This document shows positions 36,599 through 49,039 of a stretch of 64,000 nucleotides of DNA, in pieces. Under the pieces are notes generated by a model. That model searched no databases. It was not told the origin of the DNA and was given only the letters and a program-made list of their open reading frames with translations. Each line of letters opens with the position of its first letter. The first letter of the stretch is position 1. The DNA is from Hsuehochloa calcarea (lineage: Eukaryota > Streptophyta > Magnoliopsida > Poales > Poaceae), in assembly GCA_036346395.1 (NCBI GenBank), contig CM070599.1, positions 22,125,232 through 22,189,231 of the forward strand. The letters run 5' to 3'. A program made the position numbers and the translations under genes.

Positions 36599-36782
36599 TG
36601 TGATTGGTTAGTAATTTTGAAGCCATCTACTATGCCAGCAGCGTCTGCAGGAACACCAGCGAGCCAATGCAAACTTTGCATCCGAATCCTCTACTACGTG
36701 GCTAGACGATGCATTAACCACCATCCTCGTCCTCTCAATCCCGAAGCTCAAGTCCTCAGCTGTCATGGTGGAGCAAGAACTG

Positions 36783-36839
<57 letters not shown>

Positions 36840-38033
36840 CTAAAAGCAAGGGAGGGGAAAATCAAGTTGATTTCTTCCTTGTTGACGCGGGAATGGAGGA
36901 GGGTCGGGAGTACAAAGGTTGACGTGGCTAATCGGATTTGGTGATCTTAAGTTTGGAGCGGAGGTGCCCGCTATTGCTATCACCCAAGGCCCATGGCCAT
37001 GAGAGAGCGAGAAGCAAAAGCTCGTCTATTGGCGAAGACGCCACGCGAAGGAGACCATCAGTGATCGACACGTGGGTGCCACTGCACCCACCGCGTTCTT
37101 ACACGGAATTAACCGCTTAACCCAACCTCTCTTGAGACCAATTTTGGTTGGCGAGGTACGACACAACCGCCGTGCATTAAGGGCCGCAAGTCTCGGTCGA
37201 CCGACTACATTACTCGGATGTGTAATGATATTTTGTGAGTGTGCTAACAGTATTTTGTGAGTGTGCACAACAACACGGAATAGTATTTAGTTTCGCTGTA
37301 ACAAAAACAAAAACAAAAACAAAAATATTGGTTGGATGACTGCACCAATTTCTCTGCGCATTCACTGATCGACTTTTGTTTTTTTTTGTTTTGTTTATCA
37401 GACATAGTCGTAATGCCACCGTTTCCGTTCCACAGCAGATGGTTGATGATTGCACCTATTTCTCTGCACATTCACTCGATCGTCCCGTGGCTTTGCTGCG
37501 TGGCCCGCCCGGATCGAAGCTTCGAGACCCATGGACGCCAAGTACACATTGAAGGGCCGACCGGACCTAACTTTCTTTGGACACGTCGCAGCCGATCTCG
37601 CATAGCTCGCCTCATGCGCTTGTGGGTGTTCTCTCTCCCTCTCCATGTGATTAATTAATTGCGTAATTGTTAGTGTCACTGACAAGAAAATAGTACCAGT
37701 TGCCAGTAGCCGCAGTACTACCTAGCTAGCCACTGACGTAGTGACCAGGGTTATCTTTCGGGATTTTTTGGTCGTCCGAGTGGTTCAGAACTTAAGAGCT
37801 GGGAGGTGGCTTAATTTTGTGATATAGTTTAGTTTACTGTCAATATTTGATAATATCAACAAAGATTTAGTGACATCAACTAAACTTAATATCACACATA
37901 TGCAATTCGTTGGTAACAAAAAATCGCTCATAAAAAAATGTTAACTCCAAAATTTGGTTTGACCGCAATCTAAACGGCGTTCTTTTTGCCAAATTTTGGA
38001 TTTGCCCAAGTTTTGACTGTGACAAATTTTGGT
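36598..38033. repeat. Third, partial copy (Y2) of the duplicated block
   Basis: Matches 24434-25875 of B1 from GTGTGATTGG to AAATTTTGGT, with scattered substitutions and one divergent patch at about 37569-37615. It is closer to B1 than to the copy at about 44930-46360: at about 37200-37260 it keeps B1's TTTTGTGAGTGTGC repeats where the other copy differs. The left join is to gypsy gag, the right join to a copia LTR. Confidence 0.9.
36783..36838. repeat. Compound (CT)n(GT)n microsatellite, copy 2
   Basis: Longest GT run of the three copies. Confidence 0.95.
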
Positions 38034-38371
38034 AGGGTTAGGTTACCATCCGATGTAGAGGAGGTAGGGTTAGCCATGGTGGTTCGTCGGTGAGGGGTTC
38101 TCCCTGGTGGCAGCGTTTCCTGGGCGGCGGTGATGGCCGGTGGGGTTTCTCCCGTCGCTGGAGCGCCTCCCTCTAGATCGGTCTAGGGTTCTTGTGGGTT
38201 AGGGTTTCGGGCGGCACGGTGAACCTCGTGTTACGTGCCGCCGGCCCGCACCCCTCTTTTATATGGCGCTGGCGACAGGGCCCACCACCATTTAGCCGGG
38301 CGCCCCGATCGTATGCGATCGATGGGGTGGGCATTTGGCTGTTGGGCCAAATGCCCGAGATCATTCTAACA
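38034..38371 (-). repeat. Copia 3' LTR, truncated outer end
   Basis: Corresponds to 43892-44224 and ends CATTCTAACA, adjacent to the polypurine tract. It overlaps in content with the fragment at 29146-29498: about 265 bp is present in both, so the two pieces are not halves of one LTR split by a simple insertion. Confidence 0.88.
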
Positions 38372-38559
38372 TTCTCCCCCTTGATCTCAGTTTATGCTTT
38401 ACCTTTAATTACTTTTGACTTTACTCATTCCATCACAGATTAGTGCATAGAACATGTCTCATCGTCACGGTCAATCGCCGATGGATTCAACAGCTACAAC
38501 ACACCTCGTTGTTCTGAAATAGTTACTTTAATCTTTTGGGCCATCTTTTAGTCCAGGAT

Positions 38560-41500
38560 TCATAGGCTTTCCCTTAAACCCATGCCGGCTATAAGTTTTC
38601 TGAACATGTTGGGTGGTAAGCCTTTAGTAAGCGGATCCGCTAACATCTTTGCGGTACTTATATGCTCAAGATTTATAATTTGATCCCGAACTTTATCTTT
38701 CACAATATAGTACTTTATGTCAATGTGTTTGGCAGCACCACTTGACTTATTGTTGTGGGCATACATTATCGGGTTCATTATCGCAGACAACTTAAGTGGT
38801 CTATTGATGTCGTCAACCACTTTTAAACCGGTATGAACTTCTTTAGCTTGATTCACTCGCCTGTAGCCTCATAACATGCCACAAACTCAGCATACATTGT
38901 GGACGATGTAGTGACGGTTTGCTTTGAGCTTTTCCACGATATAGCTCCTCCAGCGAGAGTGAACACATATCCGGATGTCGACTTTCTATCATCTCCCGCA
39001 AAATCAGAATCTGTATACCCCACTATATGGAGTGAGTCCGATCTTAGATGTCATCATGAGGCCTTTTGTTCCTTGCAAATAACGCAAGACTTTCTTTATC
39101 AATTTCCAATGTTCTATTCGAGATTGCTCGAATATGCCAAGTAACCCAGAATAAACGCTAAGTCGTATGCGTGTACACACTTGAGCATACTGCAAGCTTC
39201 CGACAGCTGAAGCATATGGAACCGATTTCATTTGATCGAGCTCGTACTGGTTCCTGGGGCATTGAAAATCCCCATATCTGTCGCCCTTGACTATAGGTGC
39301 AGGTGAAGGACTACATTTATGCATACCAAATTTCTTTAATACTTTCTCTATGTATGCTTTTTGTGACAGTCCCAACATACCCTTGTTTCTATCCCGGTGA
39401 ATTTCGATCCCTAGAACGAATGAAGCTTCACCAAGATCTTTCATATCAAAGTTTGAGGACAAAAACTTCTTTGTCTCCAAGATGTGATCGACATCACTAC
39501 TAGCCAGTAGGATATCATCTACATACAGGATTAGGAAGATAAACTTCCCATCTTTAAACTTTGTATAGACACAGTTGTCCTCTACATTCTCTTTAAACCC
39601 AAATTTTCTTATTGTACTGTCAAACTTCAAGTACCACTGTCTTGAAGCTTGCTTTAACCCATAAATCGATTTCTTTAAGCGGCATCCCATTCTTTCATTT
39701 CCTTTCACGACAAAACCTTTCGGTTGTGCCATGTAAACATTTTCCTCCAAATCCCCATTAAGAAATGCCGTCTTTACATCCATCTGATGTAACTCTAAAT
39801 CATAATGTGCTACTAATGCCATTATGATTCGAAGGAATCTTCTGAGAGACGGAGAAAAGGTCTCATTGTAATCAATCCCTTCTCTTTGCGTAAAGCCTTT
39901 TGCCACAAGTCGCGCTTTGTATCTTTCTACATTCCCTTGGGAGTTCAGCTTTGTTTTGTAGACCCATTTACAGCCTACTGTTTTGGCTCCTTTAGGAATA
40001 ATTTCCAAGTCCCAGACTTTATTAGCCTTCATGGACCTCATTTCCTCTTCCATGGCCTCAAGCCATTTTGAAGAATTTTCGCTTCTCATGGCTTCTTCAA
40101 ATGAGGTGGGATCATCCTCCATTTGAAATTCCTCTGTATGATAAATTTGATAATCATCAGAAATAGCTGATCTTCTTACTCTTTGAGACCTCCTCGGGGC
40201 CTCCTCATTTTGTACATCTTCATTTGAGGTCATTGTTGCTCCCCTCATTTGTGGCAATGGGTTCTATAGGATCTCAAGAATGTGTTCCACATTCTCATTC
40301 ATTGTTGCCACAGGAGGAACAATAACAGGTGCTGTCACCACAGTGTCTTGCACCGTCGGTGCAGCGACAGCAGGTGGTGTGAAGAATGGCTCTTGAATCA
40401 TCGGAGTGGGCACATATGCCCGCTTCTCTTCAAGATCAATCTCTCGAGCTACCATGCTCCCCCTCATCATTTCATCCTCTAAGAAGACAGCGTGTCTCGT
40501 TTCTACAAACTTTGTATATCCGTGCGACAAGAGAAACGAAAACCTTTTGACTTTTCGGTAGCCAATGAAATGACAACTTCTCGCTTTGGGATCAAGATTC
40601 CCAAGGTTTGGGTTAAATACTTTAGCCTCAAAGGGACTCCCACACACGTAAGTGGTTTAGTGAGGAGCTCTTCCATCCCACAACTCGCATTGTTTTGGGC
40701 AACGACTTACTAGGCACTCTATTGAGAATATGAATGGCGGTTTTCAACGCCCCCATCCATAAACTCAATGGGAGTGTGGAGTAGCTCATCATGCTTCGCA
40801 CCATATCCATCAGGGTACGGTTGCGTCTTTCAGCTACTCCATTTTGCTGAGGTTCGCCCGGTGTAGAATACTGGGCCACTATGCCATTTTCCTGTAAGAA
40901 CCTTGCAAAAGGTCCAGGAACTTGTCCATATGGGGTATGTCGACCGTAGTACTCCCCACGCATCGATCGAACTATCTTAATCTTTAAATCGTGTTGGTTT
41001 TCAACTTCAGCCTTAAATATCTTGAATTTATCCAAGGCTTTATTTCTTTCTTTGATTGGATAAATATATCCATAACGGGAGTAATCATCCGTGAATGTTA
41101 TGAACGAGTCATATCCATCCACACTTTTCACAGGAAAAGGACCACAAATGTCTGTGTGTATAATTTGTAGAACTCCTGTGCTTCTTTTTGCGTCTTTCTT
41201 AATTCTCTTTACATATTTTCCTTTAATGCATTCTCTGCATTGTTCTAAGTCTGAGAACTCTAATAGAGGAAGAATATCATTCTTAACTAGTCTTTCTATT
41301 CCCCCCTCGAAATATGGCCTAAACGACAGTGCCATAATTTCGACGACGCATATATGAGTTCTGCTTCGTTTTACATTCGCATTCTCAAAGAGGATATACG
41401 CTCATTCACATCACATACGGAATTCACATTTTCACGAAGTGACAATAAATAAAGCTCATCTTGTTTGATGGCAAGACCAACATATTCTTTATTAAACATT

Positions 41501-42585
41501 ATTTCACACTTGCCATTTCCAAAATAACAATCATAACCATCATTGTCCAATTTTGAAACACTAATCAAATTCCTCTGTAAAGAGGGAACATAAAGAACAT
41601 CTCTAAGTAAAAGAGTGAAACCATCAGCTAGCTCTAATGAAAGATCGCCAACGGCTTCAACTTCAGCTTGGACTCCATTTGCGACTTTAATGCATCTTTC
41701 TTTTCTTTGCGTAGTACTCGTCGAACGGAATCCCTTTCTTTGCCATTATCATTTTTAAATAATCGGGACAATTCTTCTTGTAGTGTCCCGTCTTCTTCAA
41801 GATAGAGACAACGATCTTTATCTCTCGCAAACTTATTCTCACGAGGTGATAGATGGGGGCTTTTCCTTTGTTCTTTGGGAAGTTGCTGTTGAAGTTCCTT
41901 TTCTTGTTGTCCTTCACATAGTTGATAGAACCACCATGCGAGGATTTAAATCTTTCTTCCTCTTGCACACACATAGCTATGCACTTTTCTAAATCCCATT
42001 TCTCGGGTTGCATATTGTAGTTGACAACAAAGGTGTCAAACTTTTCCGGCAAAGAAGCAAAAATCAAATGAATAAGGAACTCATCCTTGATAGCCAAATC
42101 CATTGGTTTAAGCTTGGATGCCAAGTTACTCATCCTTAGTATGTGCTCTCTTATGCCACTGCCTCCACCAGAGTACCTTTCTGTCACAAGCTGCTTAATC
42201 AGCTGTGTAGCATAAGTCTTTGAAGAGCCAAGAACCGACTCTTTATTTTCTCAAGGTACTCGTGATAAGAAACACACTCTGCGATTGAGCCCACAATTGC
42301 AGGCTCAATCGTGTTCTTTATCACAGCCAAACATTTCTTGTTGGCAGTGACCCACTTTTTATGATCAAGATCATATGACATTTTTGTGAGAGCAAAGTCC
42401 CTCTGTCTGGTCTGCCAAGCGGCATCAGCCTCATTTGCCTCCCTCACCGGTGCCACAGGCTCTGTAGGACACGGTGTGGTGACTACCCAGTCCACCTCAG
42501 CCAAAATGAAAGCCAGGTCAATCTTTTTTTTCCATTCACCGTAATTGTCTCCTTTGAGAACCGGGATATCTCTGATGTAGCCCAA
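38560..42585 (-). pseudogene. Copia gag-pol polyprotein, disrupted
   Basis: Gag starts at 42585 (MGYIRDIPVLKGDNYGEWKK) and is broken near 42190. The zinc knuckle (TGHYKKNCPDYLK, about 41790) has lost its first cysteines. Integrase shows IIHTDICGPFPV and a YSTPGEPQQNGVAERRNRTL core. RT runs in one 417-codon frame with WVYKTKLNSQGNVERYKARL, MDVKTAFLNGDLEENVYM and YVDDILLASS. RNase H ends with KMLADPLTKGL. Stops or frameshifts at about 42190, 41600, 41350, 40640, 40260 and 39000 inactivate it. Long intact RT and gag stretches suggest it died fairly recently compared with the intronic copia at 12454. Confidence 0.9.
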
Positions 42586-42599
42586 TCAAAGAATATCCC

Positions 42600-43791
42600 C
42601 CTGAAAACACAATCCATATATAGTGAGAACATTTATAATAACAATAACTGCATGCCTTAGTTTCGACGTTGGTTAAAATTAAAACATACAATTTTATCTA
42701 TACATTAAATCTATATCACCGCTGGGCAGTGTCCGAAATAGAAACAATGCATAAAAATCATCAATTAAAATTATAATACTGTTATTATCAACGTTGGTCA
42801 GAAAATAACAATATCATAATTCACAATAATTCTTAAAAAATTAAATTCTCCCGTTGGTTCGAATTTAATTAAAAGAATTAACAACATTTAACTTTTGCAG
42901 CGAAACATAAAAAATTATTCTAAAATAATTCATTCTCAGAAGCATTATAACTGTACACATTTAATCTCTGAAAAATAACACGTTGGTGCAAAATTTACAG
43001 AGATTTTATTCAATTTTTCTATCAAATTCATTCAAATAATACTTCAAAATAATTAAATTCAATTTTGAGTTCTCGTTCAAAACCGCCGATTTTCCGTATA
43101 AACCGCCATATTCTTTATTCAAACCGCCATTCGGCCCGTTCATCGCGACCTTGGCCCACGGCGCCCTTCGGCCGCGCCATCTCATATTCTTTCGCGCCGC
43201 AGCCGCATCCCGGCTGGGCGCGAAAGTCATCTTGGCAGGCGTCGCCGCCGCACGTCGCCGCGCGCTCGTCGGATGCGCATCCGACGGCCGAAATCCTCAC
43301 AAGAACGCAGCCATCGCCCGCTCGACGCGATCTTAACTGCTGATGCAAATCGAGCGGCGGGCGGCGTTCCGTGAATAAAACCGCGAGCGCGCGCCCCGCG
43401 AAACCCTAACCCATTCGCTCCTCTCTCTCTCTCTCACTCGCCACGAGCGGCGGAAGGCACGTGAGAAGTAGCCGGAGAAGCGCCGCCGCGCCCTCTCGCC
43501 GGCGTCGCGCTCCCGAGAGGAGCGCGTCGCCGTCGGCGGCTCCATGTCGGCCGCCTTTCACGCGCGCGGCGGTGCGTCAAGATCTTGACACGAGCGGCGG
43601 CGGACGTGGAGCGCGGCGAGCACCCGGCTCGGCCGGTCTCCCACACGCCAGCGAGGACTCCGGCGAGCGCACGGCTCGCCCGACCCTCCCTCACGACCGG
43701 GTAAGTCCCGGTCTTTTCAGATCTAGGGTTAGGTTTTCGCTATTCCCTCTTTTCTGTTTGGATCTTTGCCATTCTTTTCTTTTGCCGTCTA
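42600..43791 (-). other. Copia untranslated leader
   Basis: The region between PBS and gag. The half next to the PBS (43100-43790) is GC-rich, and the half next to gag (42600-43060) is AT-rich with four spaced copies of an ACGTTGGT-like motif (about 42665, 42789, 42851, 42980). No gene is supported. Confidence 0.5.
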
Positions 43792-43804
43792 GGCTCTGAT
43801 ACCA
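43792..43804 (-). other. Copia primer binding site
   Basis: TGGTATCAGAGCC on the minus strand, one base from the LTR end, matching initiator tRNA-Met. Confidence 0.92.
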
Positions 43805-43805
43805 T

Positions 43806-44224
43806 TGTTGTTCCGTCTTTGGATCTCCTAGGAGAGATCTGGGCGGTTTTCTTTTGGATTCACGAGAGAAACCGAGAGAGAGAGAGAGAGAGATTAGGGT
43901 TAGGTTACCATCCGATGTAGAGGAGGTAGGGTTGGCCATGGCGGTTCGTCGGTGAGGGGTTCTCCCTGGTGACGGTGTTTCCTGGGCGGCGGTGATGGCC
44001 GGTGGGGTTTCTCCCGTCGCTGGAGCGCCTCCCTCTAGATCGGTCTAGGGTTCTTGTGGGTTAGAGTTTCGGGCGGCACGGTGAACCTCGTGTTACGTGC
44101 CGCCAGCCCCCACCCCTCTTTTATATGGCGCTGACGACAGGGGCCCACCAGCCATTTGGGCTGGGCGCCCCCGATCAGAGCACGATCAGCGGGGTGAGCA
44201 TTTGGCCGTGAGATCATTCTAACC
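43806..44224 (-). repeat. Copia 5' LTR
   Basis: 419 bp, TGTTGTTCCG to CATTCTAACC on the plus strand; the last base is C where the other LTR has A. Contains a (GA)n run at about 43876-43892. Followed by the target duplication CACAC. Confidence 0.9.
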
Positions 44225-44392
44225 CACACGACCAAAGCATTAACCCATTTCCAAGAACCCCAGCGGCCAAGAAACCCCCACCAACCCAGATCACACAGTA
44301 CACCACCCCATCCCCCACCCAAAACGAAAAAACAAGAAGACAAATCCCATCAAGGAGCAAGATTTGCGTGCACGCGCGGAGGATCCGCTCAC

Positions 44393-44514
44393 CTGTTGAT
44401 GGTGGAGGCCATGGCCACCACCGGCGGCACCCCATTGGTCCTCCTCTGCGCGTAGTAGGAAGGGGACGGCGAGGGCGAGGCCCTGTGGGACGGGGGGGAC
44501 GCCCTGAACGCCAT
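44393..44514 (-). pseudogene. Duplicated exon 1 of the acyl-ACP desaturase
   Basis: Same 122-nt exon as 23721-23600: intact ATG, transit-peptide codons and CAG|gtgag donor. Downstream on the minus strand the intron runs about 165 bp and then into the copia LTR, with no exon 2 before 21483, more than 20 kb away and beyond the original exon 1. It is best treated as an orphan promoter plus first exon rather than a second gene. Confidence 0.88.
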
Positions 44515-45108
44515 GATCACTCACCTCACCACCACGTTCCACCCGTTCGCTCTCACGAGATCTCTATGTGGATGGATGGATGGATTCTTTGCGACGGAGC
44601 TCGGGATTCCTCCTGCCCTGCTTCTTGGGCGCTCCTGATTGTCTCCACTTGGGCCTCGACAAGCTATTACCAGCTTGGGAGGGTGGACAAGAAGAGATTA
44701 CCAGCTGCTTAAATTAGAAAATAGGTGGTCTTAGGCCAAACGAATATCCTGGTCTTGATTTTGTGGTCATCGAGATCCAACTTTTTTATTCAACGGTTTA
44801 CATGAATGTCCGGATGGTTGCACTTTGAGACGAGTTTATATGAAGACAAGTACTCTTGTTCGTATGTAGCTGTAGAACACTTGTGCCGTTCGTTATGGGC
44901 TGAAGGTAGCATTGATCAGTGTGATTGGTTAGTAATTTTGAGGCCATCTACTATGCCAGCAGCGTCTGCAGGAACACCAGCGAGCCAATGCAAACTTTGC
45001 ATCCGAATCCTCTACTACGTGGCTAGACGATGCATTAACCAGTCATCCCCTCGTCCCTCTCAATCCCAGAAGCTCAAGTCCTCAGCTGTCATGGTGGAGC
45101 AAGAACTG

Positions 45109-45109
<1 letters not shown>

Positions 45110-45140
<31 letters not shown>

Positions 45141-45162
45141 GTCTCTGTGTGTGTGTGTGTGG
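45110..45162. repeat. Compound (CT)n(GT)n microsatellite, copy 3
   Basis: Has a mixed CTGTCTGTCTCTGT transition absent from the other two copies. Confidence 0.95.
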
Positions 45163-47718
45163 CTAAAAGCAAGGGAGGGGAAAATCGAGTTGATTTCTTC
45201 CTTGTTGACGCGGGAATGGAGGAGGGGTGATCTGGGTGTTGACGTGGCTAATCGGATTGGTGATCTGAAGTTTGGAGCGGAGGTGCCAATACGAACGACA
45301 CCGCTATGCTATCACCCGAAGGCCCATGAGAGAGCGAGAAGCAGAAGCTCTGTCTATTAACGAAGACGCCGCTGCGAAGGAGACCACTGTGATCGACACG
45401 TGGGTCCCACCAATCCGCCGCGTTCTTACACGGAATTAACCGCTTAACCCAACCTCTCTTGAGACAAAATTTGGCAGGAGGCGAGGTACGACACAACCGC
45501 CGTGCATTAAGGGCCGCAAGTCTTAGGTCGACCGACCATGCACAGGACTGAGAGACGGGTTATCCGGACCCTCTCTGTGCGTAACAGTGTTTTATGAGTA
45601 TGTAAATAATATTTTATATTGTATCATAATAACACGGAATAATATTTGGTTTCGCTGGAACAAAAACAAGAACATTGGTGGGATTACTGCACCAATTTCT
45701 CTGCGCATTCACTGATCGACTTTTTGCTTTTTTTGTTTTGTTTATCAGACATAGTCGTAATGCCACCGTTTCCGTTCCACAGCAGATTGGTCGATGATTG
45801 CACCTATTTCTCTGCACATTCACTCGATCGTTCCGTGGCTTTGCTGCGTGGCCCGCCCGGATCGAAGCTTCGAGACCCATGGACGCCAAGTACACATTGA
45901 AGGGCCGACCGGACCTAACCTGCTGTGACACGTACGCAGGCTGATCCTGCGCAGCTGCCTGTCTGCTTGTGGGTGTTCTCTCTCCCTCTCCATGTGATTA
46001 ATTAATTGCGTAATTGTTAGTGTCACTGACAGGAAAATAGTACCAGTTGCCAGTAGCCGCAGTACTACCTAGCTAGCCACTGACGTAGATTTTTTGGTCG
46101 TCCGAGTGGTTCAGAACTTAAGAGCTGTGAGGTGGCATAATTTTGGGGTATAGTTTAGTTTACTATCAATATTTGATATTATCAACAAAGATTTAGTGAC
46201 ATCAACGAAACTTAATATCACACACATGCAATTCGTTGGTAACAAAAAACCGCTCACAAAAAAATTGTTAACGCCAAAATTTGGTTTGACTGCAATCTAA
46301 ACGGTGTTCTTTTTGCCAAATTTTAGATTTACTTAAGTTTTAACTGTAACAAATTTTAGCTTGATTCATTAGGATTATGAACCAAACAACTAACTCGGGA
46401 AGTACCTTTGCATAAATTACATAATACAATAATGTGATCAAATTAATCCCTGAAATTTAGTTCCCGTTGGAACTAATTTTTTTACAAGAATTTCATTGGA
46501 AACAACTCGATTTCTGCAGAAAATCAGAAATTTTTTTCGCATTCCAAACAAGGCCTTAATGGATTTTGGAATGGACACCACACAGTAGTATAAGGTTTTT
46601 AGTCTTTTAGCAACTAAAACTGTTTTTTTAATTAAAAAAATAATGTTATTTTAATAAAAAATTTACAAAATTAAATAGCCACTTTTTTTTTTTACAAAAA
46701 TAGCAACACGAGCCTATCGTCAGATGAAACAATGACATCATGCCAGATATTACCCTATTGCCAGTTCAGACCCCTGTCGCCATTTCATATGGGGATATGA
46801 GGGTGAACAGTAGCAAAATCACCCATAAAACCCCCAAAAATCGCCCCCAAAGCTCATTTTATTCCGAGAGAAAGAGAAGAGGGAGGGAAGGGAGAGGAGG
46901 AGAAGGGGAAAAGTGACTAGAGAAGTCCTGCCGGTTCGTAGCGGAGGAGAGATAGGAGGAGAAGTAGATCTGGTCGGCCACTTCGCGGGTAAATATTTTG
47001 TAACTTTGTAATTAAATTTGAAACCCTCGTAGGTTAGCATATAAAACTAGCGATGTAGAATTGATTTTATTAGATCATTTTAGTTGTAGTGCAGTTTGTT
47101 ATAGTTGAGATAATTTGTACACGGGAAATAATTTTGAAATGTCGAAAATACTTTTTAAACTATGAACATAGCAAGGTAGCATCACAAAATTTATAAAAAT
47201 TCAATAGTAGTTAAATAGGGGTGTTTAGATCTTAATTAAAATATTATTAGCTTCAGTTTGGTATTCTTTTTTACACGGTAAATAATTTTGAAACGCTGAA
47301 AATACCTTTTAAACTAGGAAAATAGCAAGATAGCCATAGATTTTTAATAAAAATTCCAAAGTAGCTAAATAGGGTCTGTGGAGCCTAATTAAAATATCCC
47401 CAGCTTCAATTACGGTAAATATTTTGTAAATGTCCAGAATATCTTTTAAATAGGGAAAATAGCAAACTAGCTGTAAAAATTCTATAAAAATTCCAGAATA
47501 GCTACATAGGGTGTATACAACCTAATTAAAATATTCTTAGCTTCAATCTTGTTCTTATTTTCGCATGGCAAATTTTTTGTAAATGCCGAGAATATCTTTT
47601 AAATATGTCATGTCTTATTACTTTTTATGTATGTTTCGTAGTGTTTACAATGTATGCATTGAATTTTCAGGTCTGACGGCCCCAGGCGATGCTACTTAGT
47701 GGTCGTATGAGTTGTCTG

Positions 47719-49039
47719 TGTTGGACTGAAAAGACGACTAGAGGGGGGTGAATAGGAGCACGCTCACTTTTTCACAGATAATTGATTCAATAATATTTCA
47801 CTCCAGTAGCTATGGAAGCTATGAAGATCAGTATATTAGTACAGCGGAAGACTAATATTGAATCCAATTTAAAACCCCTAAGCAATACGACAAAAACAAC
47901 AAAGATTGAAACAATTCAATGCATTTGGCGGTCGACCTCGCCTTGGGCGGTCGACCGATTCATTGGATCGACCTCGACCTTGGGCGGTCTGACCGATTCC
48001 CTGGCGGTCTGACCTCTGGCCTTGGATGGTCTGACCGATTTCCTCCAGAACAGAAGAACAGCCCCGATGACGAAGATGAAAATAGATGAAACTTTTGATC
48101 TACTAATCCAAACTTGATGAAACTTGGAACATACCTTCTCTATGATATCAGGAAGCTATTCCAATCGAAGTTTGTGATAATTCTTGGAAGAATAGCGATC
48201 CTTTTCGATTTGATTGAAGAGAGGTTCAAAACCAGGTCAAAACGAAAACTAGGTCAAAGCTCTTACTCGTGGGTGATTGATGATCAAGATAATCCTAGAT
48301 AGATTCCCACACGTCACAGCAAGGTAGATCACGTGAAGAAACCAAACAAAAACTCACAGATCAAAGAAAGACCTAAAAACATCAAATAGAGATAAAGAAC
48401 GCAATGAGACAAAACATTGATCAAACTTTCATTTGATTGATTGATATGATCAGGGCTTACAGCCACTCCATCAATGGAGGACAATGCTCAATCCAAGAGC
48501 ACAAAAATCACATCAAATATCAAGAACCCAAGCCTCCACAAAACCTCTCCCTAAGAAAAATTAGGGTTTACAAGAATTGCAAAAGAGGCGAAGAGGAGGT
48601 GCAGCCACCTCCCTCTCCTATTTATAGTGGAGGCTTAGACCTTCTAGATGTTTGATCCTATTGGGCTCTCGTTAAGGCCCAAAACAAACGGGACACTTAC
48701 GCACGTATGTTAATGCGCCGTCTTTGACATCCCTTGACCTAACTAGCTATATCTTGCGCCATCTTGCGCCTCGGATTAGCTAATAGGTCAGCATTGTCTA
48801 TCTTGCACCACACTTGAGTACATTGACGTCACCCGGCATCGTCGATCATTCTGGACCTCAGCTCTCCAAGCCTAGTCCCGATCATCTCGCCATTGACCGT
48901 CGTTGACCACTAAGCAACCTGCACAACAATAGACAAGTAAACCAAAATTGGGAATAAGTTCTTCACAACTTGACCCATGTTAGTCAAAACATGCATCATG
49001 CACCATATATGCCCTGAAACTCAAGACTTTGACCTAACA
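47719..49039 (-). mobile_element. LTR-like block, copy 2
   Basis: Duplicate of 27228-28554 with the same TGTTGGAC/GACCTAACA ends. Confidence 0.5.

Larger units (their letters stand above)
38034..44224 (-). mobile_element. Copia LTR retrotransposon (main body)
   Basis: Read on the minus strand: LTR (44224-43806), PBS (43804-43792), a 1.2-kb leader, gag (42585-41687), protease/pre-integrase region, integrase (about 41335-40264), reverse transcriptase (40257-39004), RNase H (38856-38560), polypurine tract GGGGGAGAA (about 38380-38372) and a 3' LTR (38371-38034) missing its outer 86 bp or so. The outer LTR edge reappears at 29146. The target duplication CACAC is present at 29141-29145 and 44225-44229, and the empty site survives at 23433-23437. 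Confidence 0.9.

Noticed and set aside
44214..44712. Second functional desaturase gene
   Set aside because: Only exon 1 and promoter are duplicated; exons 2 and 3 are absent and the intron runs into a copia LTR.
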